From assembly GCA_949291945.1 (NCBI GenBank), contig CASEXH010000009.1, forward strand, positions 27,953 to 91,952: a stretch of 64,000 nt of DNA, read 5' to 3'. The position numbers and the translations under genes were made by a program. Positions 8,202-18,048 of this stretch are shown here, piece by piece. Every line of letters begins with the position of its first letter. Positions within the stretch are counted from its first letter, which is position 1. This stretch comes from an uncultured Bacillota bacterium. GTDB lineage: Bacteria > Bacillota > Clostridia > Lachnospirales > Lachnospiraceae. The notes below the pieces were generated by a model. It searched no databases, was not told the origin of the DNA, and worked only from the letters and a program-made list of their open reading frames with translations.

Positions 8202-9146
8202 CTACTCCTCGTTTGATGTTCCTGTATTAAACAAGGCGTTTACAAATTCATCAGAATCAAATTTCTGAAGATCATCAATGGTCTCTCCTACGCCGATATA
8301 TTTTACCGGGATATCCAGCTCTGACTGGATGGCCACGGCAATTCCTCCTTTGGCGGTTCCATCCAGCTTTGTAAGGATAATTCCCGTAACATTGGCCACC
8401 TCGTTAAACTGTCTGGCCTGGGCCAGAGCGTTCTGTCCCGTGGTCCCGTCCAGGACCACCAGAGTTTCCAGATAAGCTTCCGGATATTCTTTAGCAATGA
8501 TTCTATAGATCTTTCTCAGCTCCTCCATAAGGTTTTTCTTATTATGAAGCCTTCCCGCTGTATCACAGAGAAGCACATCTGCATTTCTGGCCTTTGCTGC
8601 AGCAATGGCGTCATAGACCACAGACGCCGGATCTGCTCCTTCCTGGCCGCCGATAAGCTCAACTCCTGCCCGGTTAGCCCACTGGCTAAGCTGTTCTCCT
8701 GCTGCTGCCCGGAAAGTATCTGCCGCCGCCAGAATCACTTTCTTTCCCTGACTTTTCAGTTTTCCTGCCAGTTTTCCCACAGATGTGGTCTTTCCTACGC
8801 CGTTGACGCCTATGACCAGGACCACGGACTTCCGGTTTTCAAACTCATAGGCAGTTTCTCCCACAGCCATCTGCTCCTTAATGCTGTCCATAAGGAGCTG
8901 CTTGCACTGGGAAGGATCCTTGATATGCTGCTGGGCTACCTGCTCTTTCAATCTTTCAATGATGGCTGTAGTGGTATTGATCCCGATATCTCCCATAACC
9001 AGGATTTCTTCAATTTCTTCATAAAAATCATCATCTATACTGGAATAACCGCTGAAAATAGAATCAATTCCAGAAACAATATTTTCCCTGGTTTTGGACA
9101 GTCCCTCTACCAGCCGCTTAAAAAAGCCTTTTTTCTCTTCTGCCAT
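8202..9146 (-). CDS. ftsY: signal recognition particle receptor FtsY
   Basis: Membrane-associated SRP GTPase that partners Ffh for co-translational targeting. 314 residues: a short N-terminal A region (KGFFKRLVEGLSKTRENI), the N domain, and the GTPase core with GVNGVGKTTSVGKLA (G1), DTAGRLHNK (G3) and TKLDGTAKGG (G4). The missing long acidic A domain is normal for Firmicutes. It follows smc by 9 bases, the common smc-ftsY pairing. Confidence 0.97.
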   Translation of the reverse strand: MAEEKKGFFKRLVEGLSKTRENIVSGIDSIFSGYSSIDDDFYEEIEEILVMGDIGINTTTAIIERLKEQVAQQHIKDPSQCKQLLMDSIKEQMAVGETAYEFENRKSVVLVIGVNGVGKTTSVGKLAGKLKSQGKKVILAAADTFRAAAGEQLSQWANRAGVELIGGQEGADPASVVYDAIAAAKARNADVLLCDTAGRLHNKKNLMEELRKIYRIIAKEYPEAYLETLVVLDGTTGQNALAQARQFNEVANVTGIILTKLDGTAKGGIAVAIQSELDIPVKYIGVGETIDDLQKFDSDEFVNALFNTGTSNEE

Positions 9147-9155
9147 AATCTCCTC

Positions 9156-12100
9156 CTACTTATCCAGATCGTGTTCGATCAGGTCTACGGAAACCAGAGT
9201 AGACACTCCTTTTTCCTGCATGGTGATACCATAGAGCCGGTCTGCCGCCGTCATAGTACCACGTCTATGAGTTATAATAATAAACTGTGTATTTTTTGTC
9301 AACTTATGCAGGTACTGGGCATACCTGGTAACATTGGAATCATCCAGAGCCGCCTCGATCTCATCCAGCAGACAGAAGGGCGAGGGCTTCAGATTCTGGA
9401 TCGCAAACAGCAAAGCAATGGCGGTGAGGGCCTTTTCCCCTCCGGAAAGCTGCATCATATTCTGAAGTTTCTTTCCCGGGGGCTGGGAGATGATGCGGAT
9501 CCCTGCCTCCAGAATATCCTCCTCCTCATCCAGCTCAATAGTGCCCTTTCCTCCTCCAAACAACTCTTTGAAAGCTTTGTCAAATTCTATCCGGATCTGG
9601 GCGAATTTTTCTTCAAACTGGCGGCGCATGCCTGTATCCAGCTCCTCGATGATTCCCATAAGGGTTTCTTCAGATTTTACCAGATCTTCATGCTGGGTCT
9701 TCATGAAATCATGGCGCTGGGAAATTTCCTTATATTCTTCAATGGCATTTACGTTTACATTGCCTAGCTGGCGAATCTCTGTCTTGATCTGCTGGATCTG
9801 TTTTTTAATTTCTCCCCGTTCCCCAGGCTCCCGGACTGCCTGTTCTTTCGCCTGGCCGTAGGTCATCTCATACTCTTCCCACATATAGCTGGTCTGGGAT
9901 TCCTGCTCCTCCTCCAGCTTTTCCTTCTGTCCCTGAAGGCGGTAACTCTCCTTGTCAAGGAGGTTCATTCTGGAAGACAGCTCATCTCTTTTTGCGAAGA
10001 ATCCCTTATGATCTCTGGTCATCTCCTCTTTCTTTTCCAGGGCTGCCTTCATTTTTTCCTGGTCTCTTTTGGTTTCCTCTTCCCCGGCCTTTATGGTTTC
10101 CTCGATCTGGGAGATCTGGTTTTCCTTCTGGAGGATTTCCTCTTTTCCCTGATCCATACTTGCTTTCAGAGCTTCCTTCTGCTTCTCAAAACTTGAGATT
10201 TCCTCCCGGATACGGTTCAGATTTTCCAGTATAAATCCCTGTCTGGAAGTAAAACCTGCAGACTCCAGATGGATCTTTTCCATTTTTGCGGAAATCTCCA
10301 CTTCTATCTTTTTCTGTTCTTCCAGAAGAGTCTGATTTTTATTGATTTCTTCCTCTAACTGTTTTTCCTGGCTGTCGCTGGTCTCCAGTTCTAACTGGAT
10401 AGACGCTGTATTTTCCCGGATTTCTCTGGTCATTTTCTCCAGATCTTCCTTTTCCAGCTTCAGACTTTCGTATTCCCTGCGGATTTCTTCTTTCTTCCCG
10501 CCCATAGAATCCAGATTGACCTGGATGGTGTTCTCCCGGATATACTGCTCCTGAAGCTGTTCCTGGATAGAGGCTGCCTGGTCTCTGCACTGGTTTCTTT
10601 TATTCCGGTACTCTTCCAGTTTTTTCTGCATATCCTCCATATCTTTTTTCAGCTTTTCCACCGCATCCTGGAGTTCTTCGATTTCTCTTCGTCTTCCCAG
10701 CAGGTTGCTGTTATTCTTAAAGGAACCTCCCGTAAGGGACCCCCCGGGATTCAAAGATTCCCCCTCTAAAGTCACCATCCGGATACTGTAGCGGTACTTT
10801 CTGGCAATGGCGATCCCGTGGTCAATATGATCCACCACCAGAGTCCGTCCCAGAAGATACACAGAAAGTCCCTGGTACTCCCGAGCCACCTTTACCAGGT
10901 TGCTGGCGATTCCGATAACTCCCGGCTCTTTCAGAACCTGGGGATTGTCCAGAGGCTTTTTGTTGTTCATACTGGTAATGGGCAGAAAAGTGGCTCTTCC
11001 ATATTTGTTCTTTTTCAGAAAGCTGATCAGCTCTTTGGCTGTCTCCTCATTGTCTGTAACAATATTCTGAATGCTGCCTCCCAAAGCTGTCTCAATGGCT
11101 GTCTCATATTCTTTATCTACCTTAAGGATATCTGCCACAACTCCCCGGATACCTGGCACTCGTTTCTTCTGCTCCATAACCCGGCGGATACTGTTGCCGT
11201 ATCCATCATAGCGCTCCGTGATATTCCGAAGAGATTCCAGCCTGGAAGCTTCCCTGTGATAGGCAGTCTGTCCTACCTCTAACTGCTGGTTTCCTCTGGC
11301 GATCTCTGCCTGATATTTCTTTATCTGATCTTCACACCGGTTACCCTGACGGATCAGTTTCTCAATAGTCTCTTCAATTTCTTTTTTCTCTTCCCTGTAT
11401 TTCTCCCCGGAATCCTGAAGCTTTGCCGCTTCGCTTTTCAAAGTAAGATATTTCTGATTCAGTTCCGTCCTGCGAAGAGAATTCTGCTCCATCATAGTGT
11501 CGTACCGCTGAAGCTTTCCCTTAGTGGACGCCCGGAGGTTCAGAATCTCTATGATCTCATTTTTATCCCTTTCTACCTTCTCTTCCAGCTTATGGATCTC
11601 CATAGCAACATCCTTGAAGGCTCCCTGGGTCTCTTCTAAGGAATTCTGAAAATTTTTAATCTTTTCTTCCAGCTCTGCTTTTTCCTTCTGACAGCCTCTG
11701 GCTTCTTCTCTTCGTTTCTCCAGTTCTCCCTCCAGGTTTTCCTGCCGTTCCTGATACTGGACATCACTTTGGCGGGCAGAGTTGATCTGTTCCTTAAGAA
11801 TATGTATCTGGTTTTCCAGCTGCTGTTTCTTCAAAGCCTTTTCCGTAGATTCTTCTCTGGCTGCCTGAATCTCTTCCTCCAGCTTTTCCAGCTCTTTCTC
11901 CAGCCGGTCATACTCTGTCTTGGTGGTTTCGAAATCCTTCGCTGTTTCCTCCAGATCTGACTGGACAATCTGATACTTTCCTTCCGTTTCTTTCATCTGT
12001 TTTCGGATACGATCCATCTCTGTCAGAAACATCTGGATATCAAGCTGTTTCAGTTCTTCTTTCTTTTTCAGATAGATCCTGGCTGTCTCAGACTGTTTTT

Positions 12101-12716
12101 CCAAAGGAGCAAGCTGCCTGGACAGCTCTCCCAGAATATCCCGGACTCTGGTCAGATTCTGCTGTTCTTCTTCCAGTTTCTTTAAGGCGGTATTCTTTCT
12201 TCTTTTAAATTTTACGATTCCTGCCGCCTCATCGAAAAGTTCTCTTCGTTCTTCCGGCTTGCCGCTTAAGATCTTGTCGATCTGCCCCTGGCCGATGATG
12301 GAATATCCTTCCTTACCAATACCGGTATCATAAAACAATTCATTGACATCCTTCAGCCTGCAGGCTGTGCCGTTTAAAAGATATTCGCTCTCTCCTGAAC
12401 GGTAAAGCCTTCTGGCAATGGTCACCTCCTGATAGTCGATAGGCAGTTTATGATCGCTGTTGTCCAGGGTAATGGCCACATAAGCGAATCCCAGAGGTTT
12501 TCTGGTCTCTGTTCCGGAGAAAATAACATCCTGCATATTTCCACCTCTAAGCTGCTTTGCGCTCTGTTCACCCAGCACCCAGCGGACCGCATCTGCCACG
12601 TTACTCTTTCCGCTTCCATTCGGCCCTACAATGCCTGTGATGCCATTATGAAATTCAAAGGTAATTTTATTTGCAAAGGATTTAAATCCCTGCACATCAA
12701 TGCTTTTTAAATACAT
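9156..12716 (-). CDS. smc: chromosome segregation protein SMC
   Basis: Condensin-type ATPase that compacts and resolves the chromosome with ScpA and ScpB. 1186 residues, normal length. Walker [14 protein letters not shown] near residue 32, long coiled coil, hinge at about 500-680 (around [15 protein letters not shown] and the GGSLTGGSF loop), second coiled coil, then ABC signature [14 protein letters not shown] and Walker [13 protein letters not shown] near the C-terminus. It overlaps the rnc stop by 10 bases. scpA and scpB are not in this window. Confidence 0.98.
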   Translation of the reverse strand: MYLKSIDVQGFKSFANKITFEFHNGITGIVGPNGSGKSNVADAVRWVLGEQSAKQLRGGNMQDVIFSGTETRKPLGFAYVAITLDNSDHKLPIDYQEVTIARRLYRSGESEYLLNGTACRLKDVNELFYDTGIGKEGYSIIGQGQIDKILSGKPEERRELFDEAAGIVKFKRRKNTALKKLEEEQQNLTRVRDILGELSRQLAPLEKQSETARIYLKKKEELKQLDIQMFLTEMDRIRKQMKETEGKYQIVQSDLEETAKDFETTKTEYDRLEKELEKLEEEIQAAREESTEKALKKQQLENQIHILKEQINSARQSDVQYQERQENLEGELEKRREEARGCQKEKAELEEKIKNFQNSLEETQGAFKDVAMEIHKLEEKVERDKNEIIEILNLRASTKGKLQRYDTMMEQNSLRRTELNQKYLTLKSEAAKLQDSGEKYREEKKEIEETIEKLIRQGNRCEDQIKKYQAEIARGNQQLEVGQTAYHREASRLESLRNITERYDGYGNSIRRVMEQKKRVPGIRGVVADILKVDKEYETAIETALGGSIQNIVTDNEETAKELISFLKKNKYGRATFLPITSMNNKKPLDNPQVLKEPGVIGIASNLVKVAREYQGLSVYLLGRTLVVDHIDHGIAIARKYRYSIRMVTLEGESLNPGGSLTGGSFKNNSNLLGRRREIEELQDAVEKLKKDMEDMQKKLEEYRNKRNQCRDQAASIQEQLQEQYIRENTIQVNLDSMGGKKEEIRREYESLKLEKEDLEKMTREIRENTASIQLELETSDSQEKQLEEEINKNQTLLEEQKKIEVEISAKMEKIHLESAGFTSRQGFILENLNRIREEISSFEKQKEALKASMDQGKEEILQKENQISQIEETIKAGEEETKRDQEKMKAALEKKEEMTRDHKGFFAKRDELSSRMNLLDKESYRLQGQKEKLEEEQESQTSYMWEEYEMTYGQAKEQAVREPGERGEIKKQIQQIKTEIRQLGNVNVNAIEEYKEISQRHDFMKTQHEDLVKSEETLMGIIEELDTGMRRQFEEKFAQIRIEFDKAFKELFGGGKGTIELDEEEDILEAGIRIISQPPGKKLQNMMQLSGGEKALTAIALLFAIQNLKPSPFCLLDEIEAALDDSNVTRYAQYLHKLTKNTQFIIITHRRGTMTAADRLYGITMQEKGVSTLVSVDLIEHDLDK

Positions 12717-13417
12717 AAGTCACCCTTTTTATTTTTCAGTTTTTTGATGGCACAGTAGGCTGCCTGCTGCTCCGCCGCCTTCTTGGTATGGCCGCAGCCC
12801 TCTCCCAGGATCCGGCTTCCCAGCATAGCTTCCACATAGAAAGACTTATTATGATCCGGTCCTTCTTCTCTTACAAGCACATAATGGACATCTTCCTCAT
12901 ATTGTCCCTGGACGATCTCCTGAAGTGTAGTCTTGCTATCATAAAAGAGCTCCTTATTCTCAATATCATTTAAGATAAATTTATGAATAAACTCTTTTGC
13001 ATTAGCAAAACCACCATCCAGATAGATGGCGCCGATCAAAGCCTCCATAGCGTCTGAAACAATGGAATCTCTTCTCCGTCCTCCTGTAGCCTCCTCACCT
13101 TTTCCCAAAAGGAGATAATCTCCCAGGGGAATTTCCCTGGCACACAGGGCCAGTGTGGGTTCACAGACCATGCTGGCTCTTTTTTTTGTCAGTTCTCCCT
13201 CCGGCATGTTCTGAAACTTATGGAATAAAAATTCGCTGGATGTAACCTCCAGCACGGCGTCCCCCAGGAATTCCAGCCTTTCATTATTTCCGCTGTAGGG
13301 AATATGGTGCTCGTTAGCATAAGAACTGTGAGTCATAGCGGTAATGAGAAGCTGAAAATTTTCAAACTCGTAACCGATCTTCTTTTCCAGCTCCAAAAAT
13401 TTTCTTGTATCTTTCAT
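12707..13417 (-). CDS. rnc: ribonuclease III
   Basis: Endonuclease for double-stranded RNA, processing rRNA precursors and other structured RNAs. 236 residues: catalytic domain with the signature NERLEFLGDAVLEV and the acidic pair in DAMEALIGAIYLDGG, followed by a double-stranded RNA-binding domain at about 160-230 ending KKAAEQQAAYCAIKKL. GGGGAGAG precedes the start. Placement between acpP and smc is the classical Firmicute order. Confidence 0.97.
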   Translation of the reverse strand: MKDTRKFLELEKKIGYEFENFQLLITAMTHSSYANEHHIPYSGNNERLEFLGDAVLEVTSSEFLFHKFQNMPEGELTKKRASMVCEPTLALCAREIPLGDYLLLGKGEEATGGRRRDSIVSDAMEALIGAIYLDGGFANAKEFIHKFILNDIENKELFYDSKTTLQEIVQGQYEEDVHYVLVREEGPDHNKSFYVEAMLGSRILGEGCGHTKKAAEQQAAYCAIKKLKNKKGDLCI

Positions 13418-13493
13418 AATCTCTCCCCTGCAAGGAAAGGGGATGTCTTCACTGTGTTCAAGATTCCCCCAGCTCTGAAGACATCCCTGATCC

Positions 13494-13724
13494 TTAGCCT
13501 ACTAATTTTTTAATCTGTTCTACTGCATCTCCCACAGAAACAATCTGTTCTACATCTTCTGTGGGAATCTCAATGTCAAACTCTTCTTCAATGCCCATCA
13601 TAATTTGGAAAACATCCAGAGAATCCGCACCTAAGTCATCTACAAAGGTGGTATCCATGGTTACCTCTGCCTCATCTACGTTTAATACCTCAGCAATTAT
13701 CTTCTGTAATTTTTCCAATTCCAT
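13494..13724 (-). CDS. acpP: acyl carrier protein
   Basis: Carries growing fatty acyl chains on a 4'-phosphopantetheine arm. The 76-residue acidic protein has the attachment serine in LGADSLDVFQ. GGAGGG ribosome binding site. It follows plsX, as in many Firmicutes; fabD/fabG are not here, so this is a plsX-acpP-rnc style operon. Confidence 0.97.
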   Translation of the reverse strand: MELEKLQKIIAEVLNVDEAEVTMDTTFVDDLGADSLDVFQIMMGIEEEFDIEIPTEDVEQIVSVGDAVEQIKKLVG

Positions 13725-13736
13725 GACATGCCCTCC

Positions 13737-14765
13737 TTATCCTTCTTTTTTCTCTTCATTGGAAACCTTCAGATTCTCTCCGATTTTTTCATTGATCCCC
13801 TGCTCTTTAAAGGAAATACATTGGATAATGGAGTTTTTAAATTCGGTTTCCCTGGAATTGCCATGGCACTTCACTACCAGACCACGAAGCCCCAGAAGAG
13901 GTGCTCCCCCATACTGGCTGGCATCAAAGCTTTTCAAGGTGGCTTTTAACGCCGGTTTGATCAAAAGTGCGCCGATCTTGCTGCGAAGGGAAGACATCAA
14001 TCCTTCCTTCACCTTAGAAAGAAGGGTTGCACCCAGTCCCTCGTACAACTTCAGGATCACGTTTCCCACAAAGGCTTCTGTCACGATCACATCTGCCGCT
14101 CCGGCAGGAATTTCTCTTGCCTCGATGCTTCCGATAAAGTTAATATCTTTGCATTCTCTCAAAAGAGGATACGTTTCCTTTACCAGAGCATTCCCTTTTT
14201 CCTCTTCTACGCCAATATTTACAATACCTACTCTGGGCTTTTTCACACCTACCACATGTTCCATATAAATGGATCCCATCTTGGCGAACTGCACCAGATG
14301 AGAAGCCCTGGCATCCACATTGGCGCCGCAGTCAATGAGCAGAGATACCCCTTTCTTGGTAGGGATCAAAGGCGCAAGAGGAGCTCTCTCAACCCCTCGT
14401 ATCCTGCCGACGATAGTGGTCCCTCCCACCAGAATGGCTCCGGAACTTCCTGCAGACACAAAGGCATCCGCTTCCTGCTGCTTAACCATTTTCATACCTA
14501 CCACAATGGAAGAATCCTTTTTTCCACGGATAGCTGCTACCGGAGGTTCTCCTGTTTCAATCACCTGGCTGGCATTTACCACACGGATCCTTTCTTTTGG
14601 ATAAGAACAGACGGAAAGTTCTTTCTCTATCACTTCCTGCTTGCCCACCAACAGTACTTCCACATTTTCTTTTTCTTTTACGGCAGCTACCGCACCTTTC
14701 ACAGCCTCTGCGGGAGCATAGTCTCCTCCCATGGCGTCTACTGCCACTCTGATCAAATTCTCCAT
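13737..14765 (-). CDS. plsX: phosphate acyltransferase PlsX
   Basis: Makes acyl-phosphate from acyl-ACP for phospholipid synthesis with PlsY. 342 residues, normal length. The N-terminus VAVDAMGGDYAPAEAVKGA is the family hallmark; SGAILVGGTTIVGRIRGVER and NIGVEEEKG follow. AGGAGG precedes the ATG. First gene of plsX-acpP-rnc-smc-ftsY-ilvA, with its own promoter. Confidence 0.97.
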   Translation of the reverse strand: MENLIRVAVDAMGGDYAPAEAVKGAVAAVKEKENVEVLLVGKQEVIEKELSVCSYPKERIRVVNASQVIETGEPPVAAIRGKKDSSIVVGMKMVKQQEADAFVSAGSSGAILVGGTTIVGRIRGVERAPLAPLIPTKKGVSLLIDCGANVDARASHLVQFAKMGSIYMEHVVGVKKPRVGIVNIGVEEEKGNALVKETYPLLRECKDINFIGSIEAREIPAGAADVIVTEAFVGNVILKLYEGLGATLLSKVKEGLMSSLRSKIGALLIKPALKATLKSFDASQYGGAPLLGLRGLVVKCHGNSRETEFKNSIIQCISFKEQGINEKIGENLKVSNEEKKEG

Positions 14766-14792
14766 GTCAATCCTCCTGTTATACTAACAATG

Positions 14793-14821
14793 ATTGTACT
14801 AGACATCTATAAAAAATGCAA
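14793..14821 (-). promoter_or_regulatory. promoter for the plsX operon
   Basis: TTGCAT (14821-14816), 17-base spacer, TACAAT (14798-14793) on the minus strand, 28 bases before plsX. Confidence 0.6.
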
Positions 14822-14858
14822 GAGGCCGCCGCCTGTTTCAAATCCGGACGCCAGCCTC
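14822..14858 (-). terminator. terminator after the lipoprotein gene
   Basis: GAGGCTGGCG and a matching GC-rich arm ending GGCGGCCTC form an imperfect stem on the minus strand, followed by TTGCATTTTTT. The T-rich tail doubles as the -35 region of the plsX promoter. Confidence 0.6.
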
Positions 14859-14905
14859 ACTGAAAAATTTTTATTCGGTTTCTGAATCAACAAACCCTAA
14901 AAAGA

Positions 14906-15517
14906 TCAGTTCTGATCCGCCTGGGTATTATCCTGAGTATTCTCTTCTTCCTGTGTTTCACTTTGGTTGTCCGCTGCCTGTTCCTGTCCTTCTCCCTCCT
15001 GGCTGTCATCAGCAGTAACAATCACTTCTGCCGTATCACTGGTGACTCCGTTGCCAGAGTTTCCGATAGTACTGGTCGCTACCACATAATAATACATGGT
15101 CCCTGCTTCTTCTGTAGAAGGAACATAAGTATTTTCCGTAGCGCCTTCAATAGGAGTACCGCCTCCGTTCTTGTTGGTGCTGGATTGGTACCACTGATAA
15201 GTGATAGTGCCCTCATCTGAGGTGGTAGCCTCTACTTTCAGTGCTTCCGCAGTATCTCCTACTTTATAGGTAACAGAACCGCTTAGATTCGTGGTAAGCT
15301 CTGGCTCTGCCACTTCCACCTGGGGTTCCTGGGTTGCTTCTTCCTCCTGTTCCTCTTCCTGGGCTTCCTGGTCGGTATTGGTGTTCCCCACAATCTGATC
15401 TGCTACCCCCTGGGCCTGCTCCTTAAGCGCATCAACCTGACTGCAGCCTGCCATAGCAAACATCAGACATCCGGAGCTAAAAAAGATCAGACATTTTTTT
15501 ATCCATTTATTTTTCAT
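14906..15517 (-). CDS. putative lipoprotein with an Ig-like domain
   Basis: 203-residue predicted surface lipoprotein. The signal peptide (residues 1-22) has lysines, a hydrophobic stretch LIFFSSGCLMFAM and a lipobox MAGC. After the cysteine come a Glu/Gln-rich linker, then a bacterial Ig-like repeat at about 95-165 with the TYQWYQSST and GATENTYVPST signatures, then another Asp/Glu/Gln-rich tail. AAGGAGG lies 9 bases before the ATG at 15517; the longer frame upstream has no such site. Cell-surface binding or exposure is plausible, function unknown. It has its own promoter and terminator. Confidence 0.8.
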   Translation of the reverse strand: MKNKWIKKCLIFFSSGCLMFAMAGCSQVDALKEQAQGVADQIVGNTNTDQEAQEEEQEEEATQEPQVEVAEPELTTNLSGSVTYKVGDTAEALKVEATTSDEGTITYQWYQSSTNKNGGGTPIEGATENTYVPSTEEAGTMYYYVVATSTIGNSGNGVTSDTAEVIVTADDSQEGEGQEQAADNQSETQEEENTQDNTQADQN

Positions 15518-15594
15518 TGTAACATTCCTCCTTATTGCAATACTCCCTTGACAGCCTCGCTGCCGCAAGTTTCAAAAAACCATTGGATATCAAT

Positions 15595-15623
15595 ATCTTA
15601 CCTTATTTCTCTATCTTCTGCAA
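15595..15623 (-). promoter_or_regulatory. promoter for the lipoprotein gene
   Basis: TTGCAG (15623-15618), 17-base spacer, TAAGAT (15600-15595), about 80 bases before the start. Confidence 0.5.
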
Positions 15624-15698
15624 GGTTTTCCCGAAAAATATTACAACTTTATTAAATAATTATTTCTTTTCATAAGCCAAAACCACGATCAAGCATGT

Positions 15699-15724
15699 CC
15701 GCCTGACTCGCTGTTTGCAGGAAT
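15699..15724 (-). repeat. post-terminator motif, copy A
   Basis: A 26-base minus-strand stretch running from ATTCCTGCA to CGAGTCAGGCGG follows the T-run of the rpmF terminator. 20 of 26 bases match a second copy at 43717-43742 that follows the T-box terminator. Function unknown. Confidence 0.5.
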
Positions 15725-15729
15725 AAATA

Positions 15730-15757
15730 AGGCCCTGAGACATAAGTCTCAGGACCT
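15730..15757 (-). terminator. rho-independent terminator after rpmF
   Basis: Minus strand AGGTCCTGAGAC pairs with GTCTCAGGGCCT around TTAT, followed by TATTTATT. Confidence 0.8.
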
Positions 15758-15771
15758 GCAAGCTGCACGTT

Positions 15772-15957
15772 TTATGCTTCTTCCATTTTGATGATCTCTC
15801 TCTTGTTGTAGCTTCCGCATGCACGGCAAACTCTGTGTGGCATCATTAATGCGCCGCACTTGCTGCATTTTACCAAATTGGGAGCGCTCATTTTCCAGTT
15901 TGCTCTTCTTTTATCTCTTCTTGCTTTGGAAGATTTATTCTTTGGACAGATGGACAT
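15772..15957 (-). CDS. rpmF: 50S ribosomal protein L32
   Basis: 61-residue large-subunit protein. Starts MSICPKNKSSKARRDKRRAN and carries two CxxC pairs (CSKCG and CRACG), the zinc-binding form of L32. GGAGG ribosome binding site. It lies 3 bases after the YceD gene, the usual pairing, and is closed by a terminator. Confidence 0.97.
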   Translation of the reverse strand: MSICPKNKSSKARRDKRRANWKMSAPNLVKCSKCGALMMPHRVCRACGSYNKREIIKMEEA

Positions 15958-15960
15958 AGG

Positions 15961-16488
15961 TTACACCTCCTTAAATTTGCTAAATATATCACGGATTGCC
16001 GCCATTCGTGGATCAGGACTTGACTGATCACAGTTACAAGAACCTTCATTCAGGTCTTTGCCGCATACCGGGCACAGACCACGGCAGTCCTCTCTACATA
16101 GAACCCTTAAAGGCCAATGGATTAAAATCTCATTATGCACTAACTGCTCTACGTCCAGGCTGCAACCTGTGACATAATTAATTTCATCTAAGTCTTTTAT
16201 CCTGTCTTCCCCAGAAGCCTTCATATCTATTTCCTGCTCCATATCAATGGCAAATTCTGTAGGAACTTCCTTCAGGCACTTGTCGCAGGGAATCTTTATG
16301 GTCATATAACCCTTGGCTTCTATCTTAAGAACCTTCTTTCCTGTATTGGTAATGGTCACAGTCAAAGGCTCTTTCTCAGCCACCGGGAATCTCCCCAGTC
16401 TGCTTTGAAAGGAATCCATGGAAACAGGTGCTTCCACAACCTGTGTCTTTCCTTCCAGGGATAAAATTTCTGATAAATCAATTAGCAT
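15961..16488 (-). CDS. YceD/DUF177 family protein
   Basis: 175 residues, the DUF177 family almost always encoded just before rpmF; in plants and E. coli linked to 23S rRNA processing or accumulation. Cysteines in PCDKCLKEVPTEF and a C-terminal set (CREDCRGLCPVCGKDLNEGSC) suggest a zinc-binding knuckle. Start at AGGAGA plus ATG. It is driven by a perfect consensus promoter between ackA and this gene. Confidence 0.88.
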   Translation of the reverse strand: MLIDLSEILSLEGKTQVVEAPVSMDSFQSRLGRFPVAEKEPLTVTITNTGKKVLKIEAKGYMTIKIPCDKCLKEVPTEFAIDMEQEIDMKASGEDRIKDLDEINYVTGCSLDVEQLVHNEILIHWPLRVLCREDCRGLCPVCGKDLNEGSCNCDQSSPDPRMAAIRDIFSKFKEV

Positions 16489-16514
16489 AATAGTCTCCTA
16501 ATCACACCTTGTCA

Positions 16515-16543
16515 ATTATACATAGGTATTCCAGGTTTGTCAA
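16515..16543 (-). promoter_or_regulatory. perfect consensus sigma-A promoter for yceD-rpmF
   Basis: TTGACA (16543-16538), exactly 17 bases, TATAAT (16520-16515) on the minus strand. The -35 begins 4 bases after the ackA stop, so no ackA terminator fits between them. Confidence 0.85.
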
Positions 16544-16546
16544 CCA

Positions 16547-17749
16547 TTATTTCTGATTTTTTACCAGTGCTGCTGTCTCCTGGCAGATAGCCAGTTCTTC
16601 GTTAGTTGGAATGACAGCGACGATTACTTTAGAGTCAGACGTGGAAATCACTTTGTCCTCGCCTCTTGCTTTATTTGCTTCCTCATCCAGAGTGATTCCC
16701 AGGTAAGACAGATTATCCACAACGGTCTTACGTACAAGAGCTGCATTCTCGCCAATACCGCCGGTGAATGCGATAGCGTCAACGCCGTTCATAGCAGCAA
16801 CATAAGAACCGATGTATTTAATGATCCTGTAGCACAGGCAGTCGATAGCACGTTTTGCATCCGGATTTCCATTTTCCATAGCTTCGCTCAGGTCACGGAA
16901 ATCGCTGGAAAGTCCCTGAGAAAGACCCAGCAGACCGGATTCTTTATTCAGAATCCTTACCATCTCAGATACGCTGATATTTTCTTTGTTGCAGATATAC
17001 TCCAGAACAGCAGGATCCAGGTCTCCGGAACGTGTTCCCATTACCAGACCTTCCAGAGGGGTAAGACCCATAGAGGTATCCACACATTTGCCATTTACTA
17101 CTGCACTGATGGAGGAACCGTTTCCTAAATGAGCAACGATCACTTTGGAGTTGTGTGGATCTAAGCCCAGGAATTTAATGGTCTCTTTGGAAACAAATCT
17201 GTGAGAAGTTCCGTGGAAACCATATTTACGGATTTTGTATTTGTCATAATATTTATATGGGATCGCATACATATATGCTTTCTCCGGCATGGTCTGATGG
17301 AAAGCCGTATCAAATACAGCTACATTTGGCTTGCCAGGCATCAGTTCCATACATGCACGGATACCCATAAGGTTTGCAGGATTGTGAAGAGGTCCCAGAT
17401 CGCAGCACTCTTCAATAACAGAAATTACTTCGTCGTTGATAATGCAGGAATCAGAGATCTTTGCTCCTCCGTGCAGTACACGGTGGCCGATAGCTTCTAC
17501 CTCATCCAGACTCTTTAACACACCTGTCTTAGGATTTACCAGAGCGTCCAGGACCATCTTGATTGCCTCTGTGTGAGTAGGCATAGCTGCCTCTGTGACT
17601 TCTTTTTCTCCGCCTGTAGGCTGGTATACCAGTCTTCCGTCAAGTCCAATACGCTCGCACAGTCCCTTGGCTGCTACCGCTTCTGTCTCAGAATTAATCA
17701 ACTGGAATTTCAGTGATGAACTTCCGCAGTTTACTACTAATACGTTCAT
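16547..17749 (-). CDS. ackA: acetate kinase
   Basis: Interconverts acetyl phosphate plus ADP and acetate plus ATP, the main substrate-level phosphorylation step of acetogenic fermentation. 400 residues. Family motifs: VLVVNCGSSSLKFQL at the start, the FDTAFHQTMP segment with active-site residues, YGFHGTSHRFV, VAHLGNGSS, and FTGGIGENA. I start at the ATG at 17749 because GGAGG lies 8-9 bases upstream; the longer frame adds MIAEEEK. No pta gene is adjacent. A long 5' leader with a hairpin precedes it. Confidence 0.97.
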   Translation of the reverse strand: MNVLVVNCGSSSLKFQLINSETEAVAAKGLCERIGLDGRLVYQPTGGEKEVTEAAMPTHTEAIKMVLDALVNPKTGVLKSLDEVEAIGHRVLHGGAKISDSCIINDEVISVIEECCDLGPLHNPANLMGIRACMELMPGKPNVAVFDTAFHQTMPEKAYMYAIPYKYYDKYKIRKYGFHGTSHRFVSKETIKFLGLDPHNSKVIVAHLGNGSSISAVVNGKCVDTSMGLTPLEGLVMGTRSGDLDPAVLEYICNKENISVSEMVRILNKESGLLGLSQGLSSDFRDLSEAMENGNPDAKRAIDCLCYRIIKYIGSYVAAMNGVDAIAFTGGIGENAALVRKTVVDNLSYLGITLDEEANKARGEDKVISTSDSKVIVAVIPTNEELAICQETAALVKNQK

Positions 17750-17787
17750 TTTTTCTTCCTCCGCTATCATTAGATAATCTCAGGTGG

Positions 17788-17860
17788 AGACTTTTTAAGG
17801 AAGCTGTCCCATGAAACCTATGTCAGGTAAATGGGGCAGTCCCTTAAAAAGGCCCCACAT
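17788..17860 (-). promoter_or_regulatory. long inverted repeat in the ackA leader
   Basis: On the minus strand CTTTTTAAGG..CTGCCCCAT pairs with ATGGGACAG..CCTTAAAAAG, an imperfect hairpin of about 70 bases between the ackA promoter and start codon. It could stabilise or attenuate the mRNA. The 299-base gap 17750-18048 otherwise holds only two divergent promoters. Confidence 0.5.
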
Positions 17861-17868
17861 TTAGTGAT

Positions 17869-17897
17869 ATTATACAACGTTTTAAAAGGCCATACAA
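17869..17897 (-). promoter_or_regulatory. promoter for ackA
   Basis: TTGTAT (17897-17892), 17-base spacer, TATAAT (17874-17869). It gives a leader of about 110 bases. Confidence 0.65.
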
Positions 17898-17949
17898 GAG
17901 CGTGTTGGGGATTTTCCCGGGAAAATTGTATTCTTTTCCAAACAAGCCG

Positions 17950-17979
17950 TTGCCAAATTCCCGGCTGTTCCTGTATACT
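17950..17979 (+). promoter_or_regulatory. promoter for tmcAL
   Basis: TTGCCA (17950-17955), 18-base spacer, TATACT (17974-17979), 69 bases before the tmcAL start. Confidence 0.5.
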
Positions 17980-18048
17980 GGGTGGTATCACAATCCCAAT
18001 CACTTTCTGTGAAAATGTATAAGAAAATGTTAAGGAAGGAAATAGCTT

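Noticed and set aside
14766..14821. FapR operator before plsX
   Set aside because: The TAGTACAAT..GTTAGTATAA stretch is suggestive but does not form the FapR palindrome convincingly.
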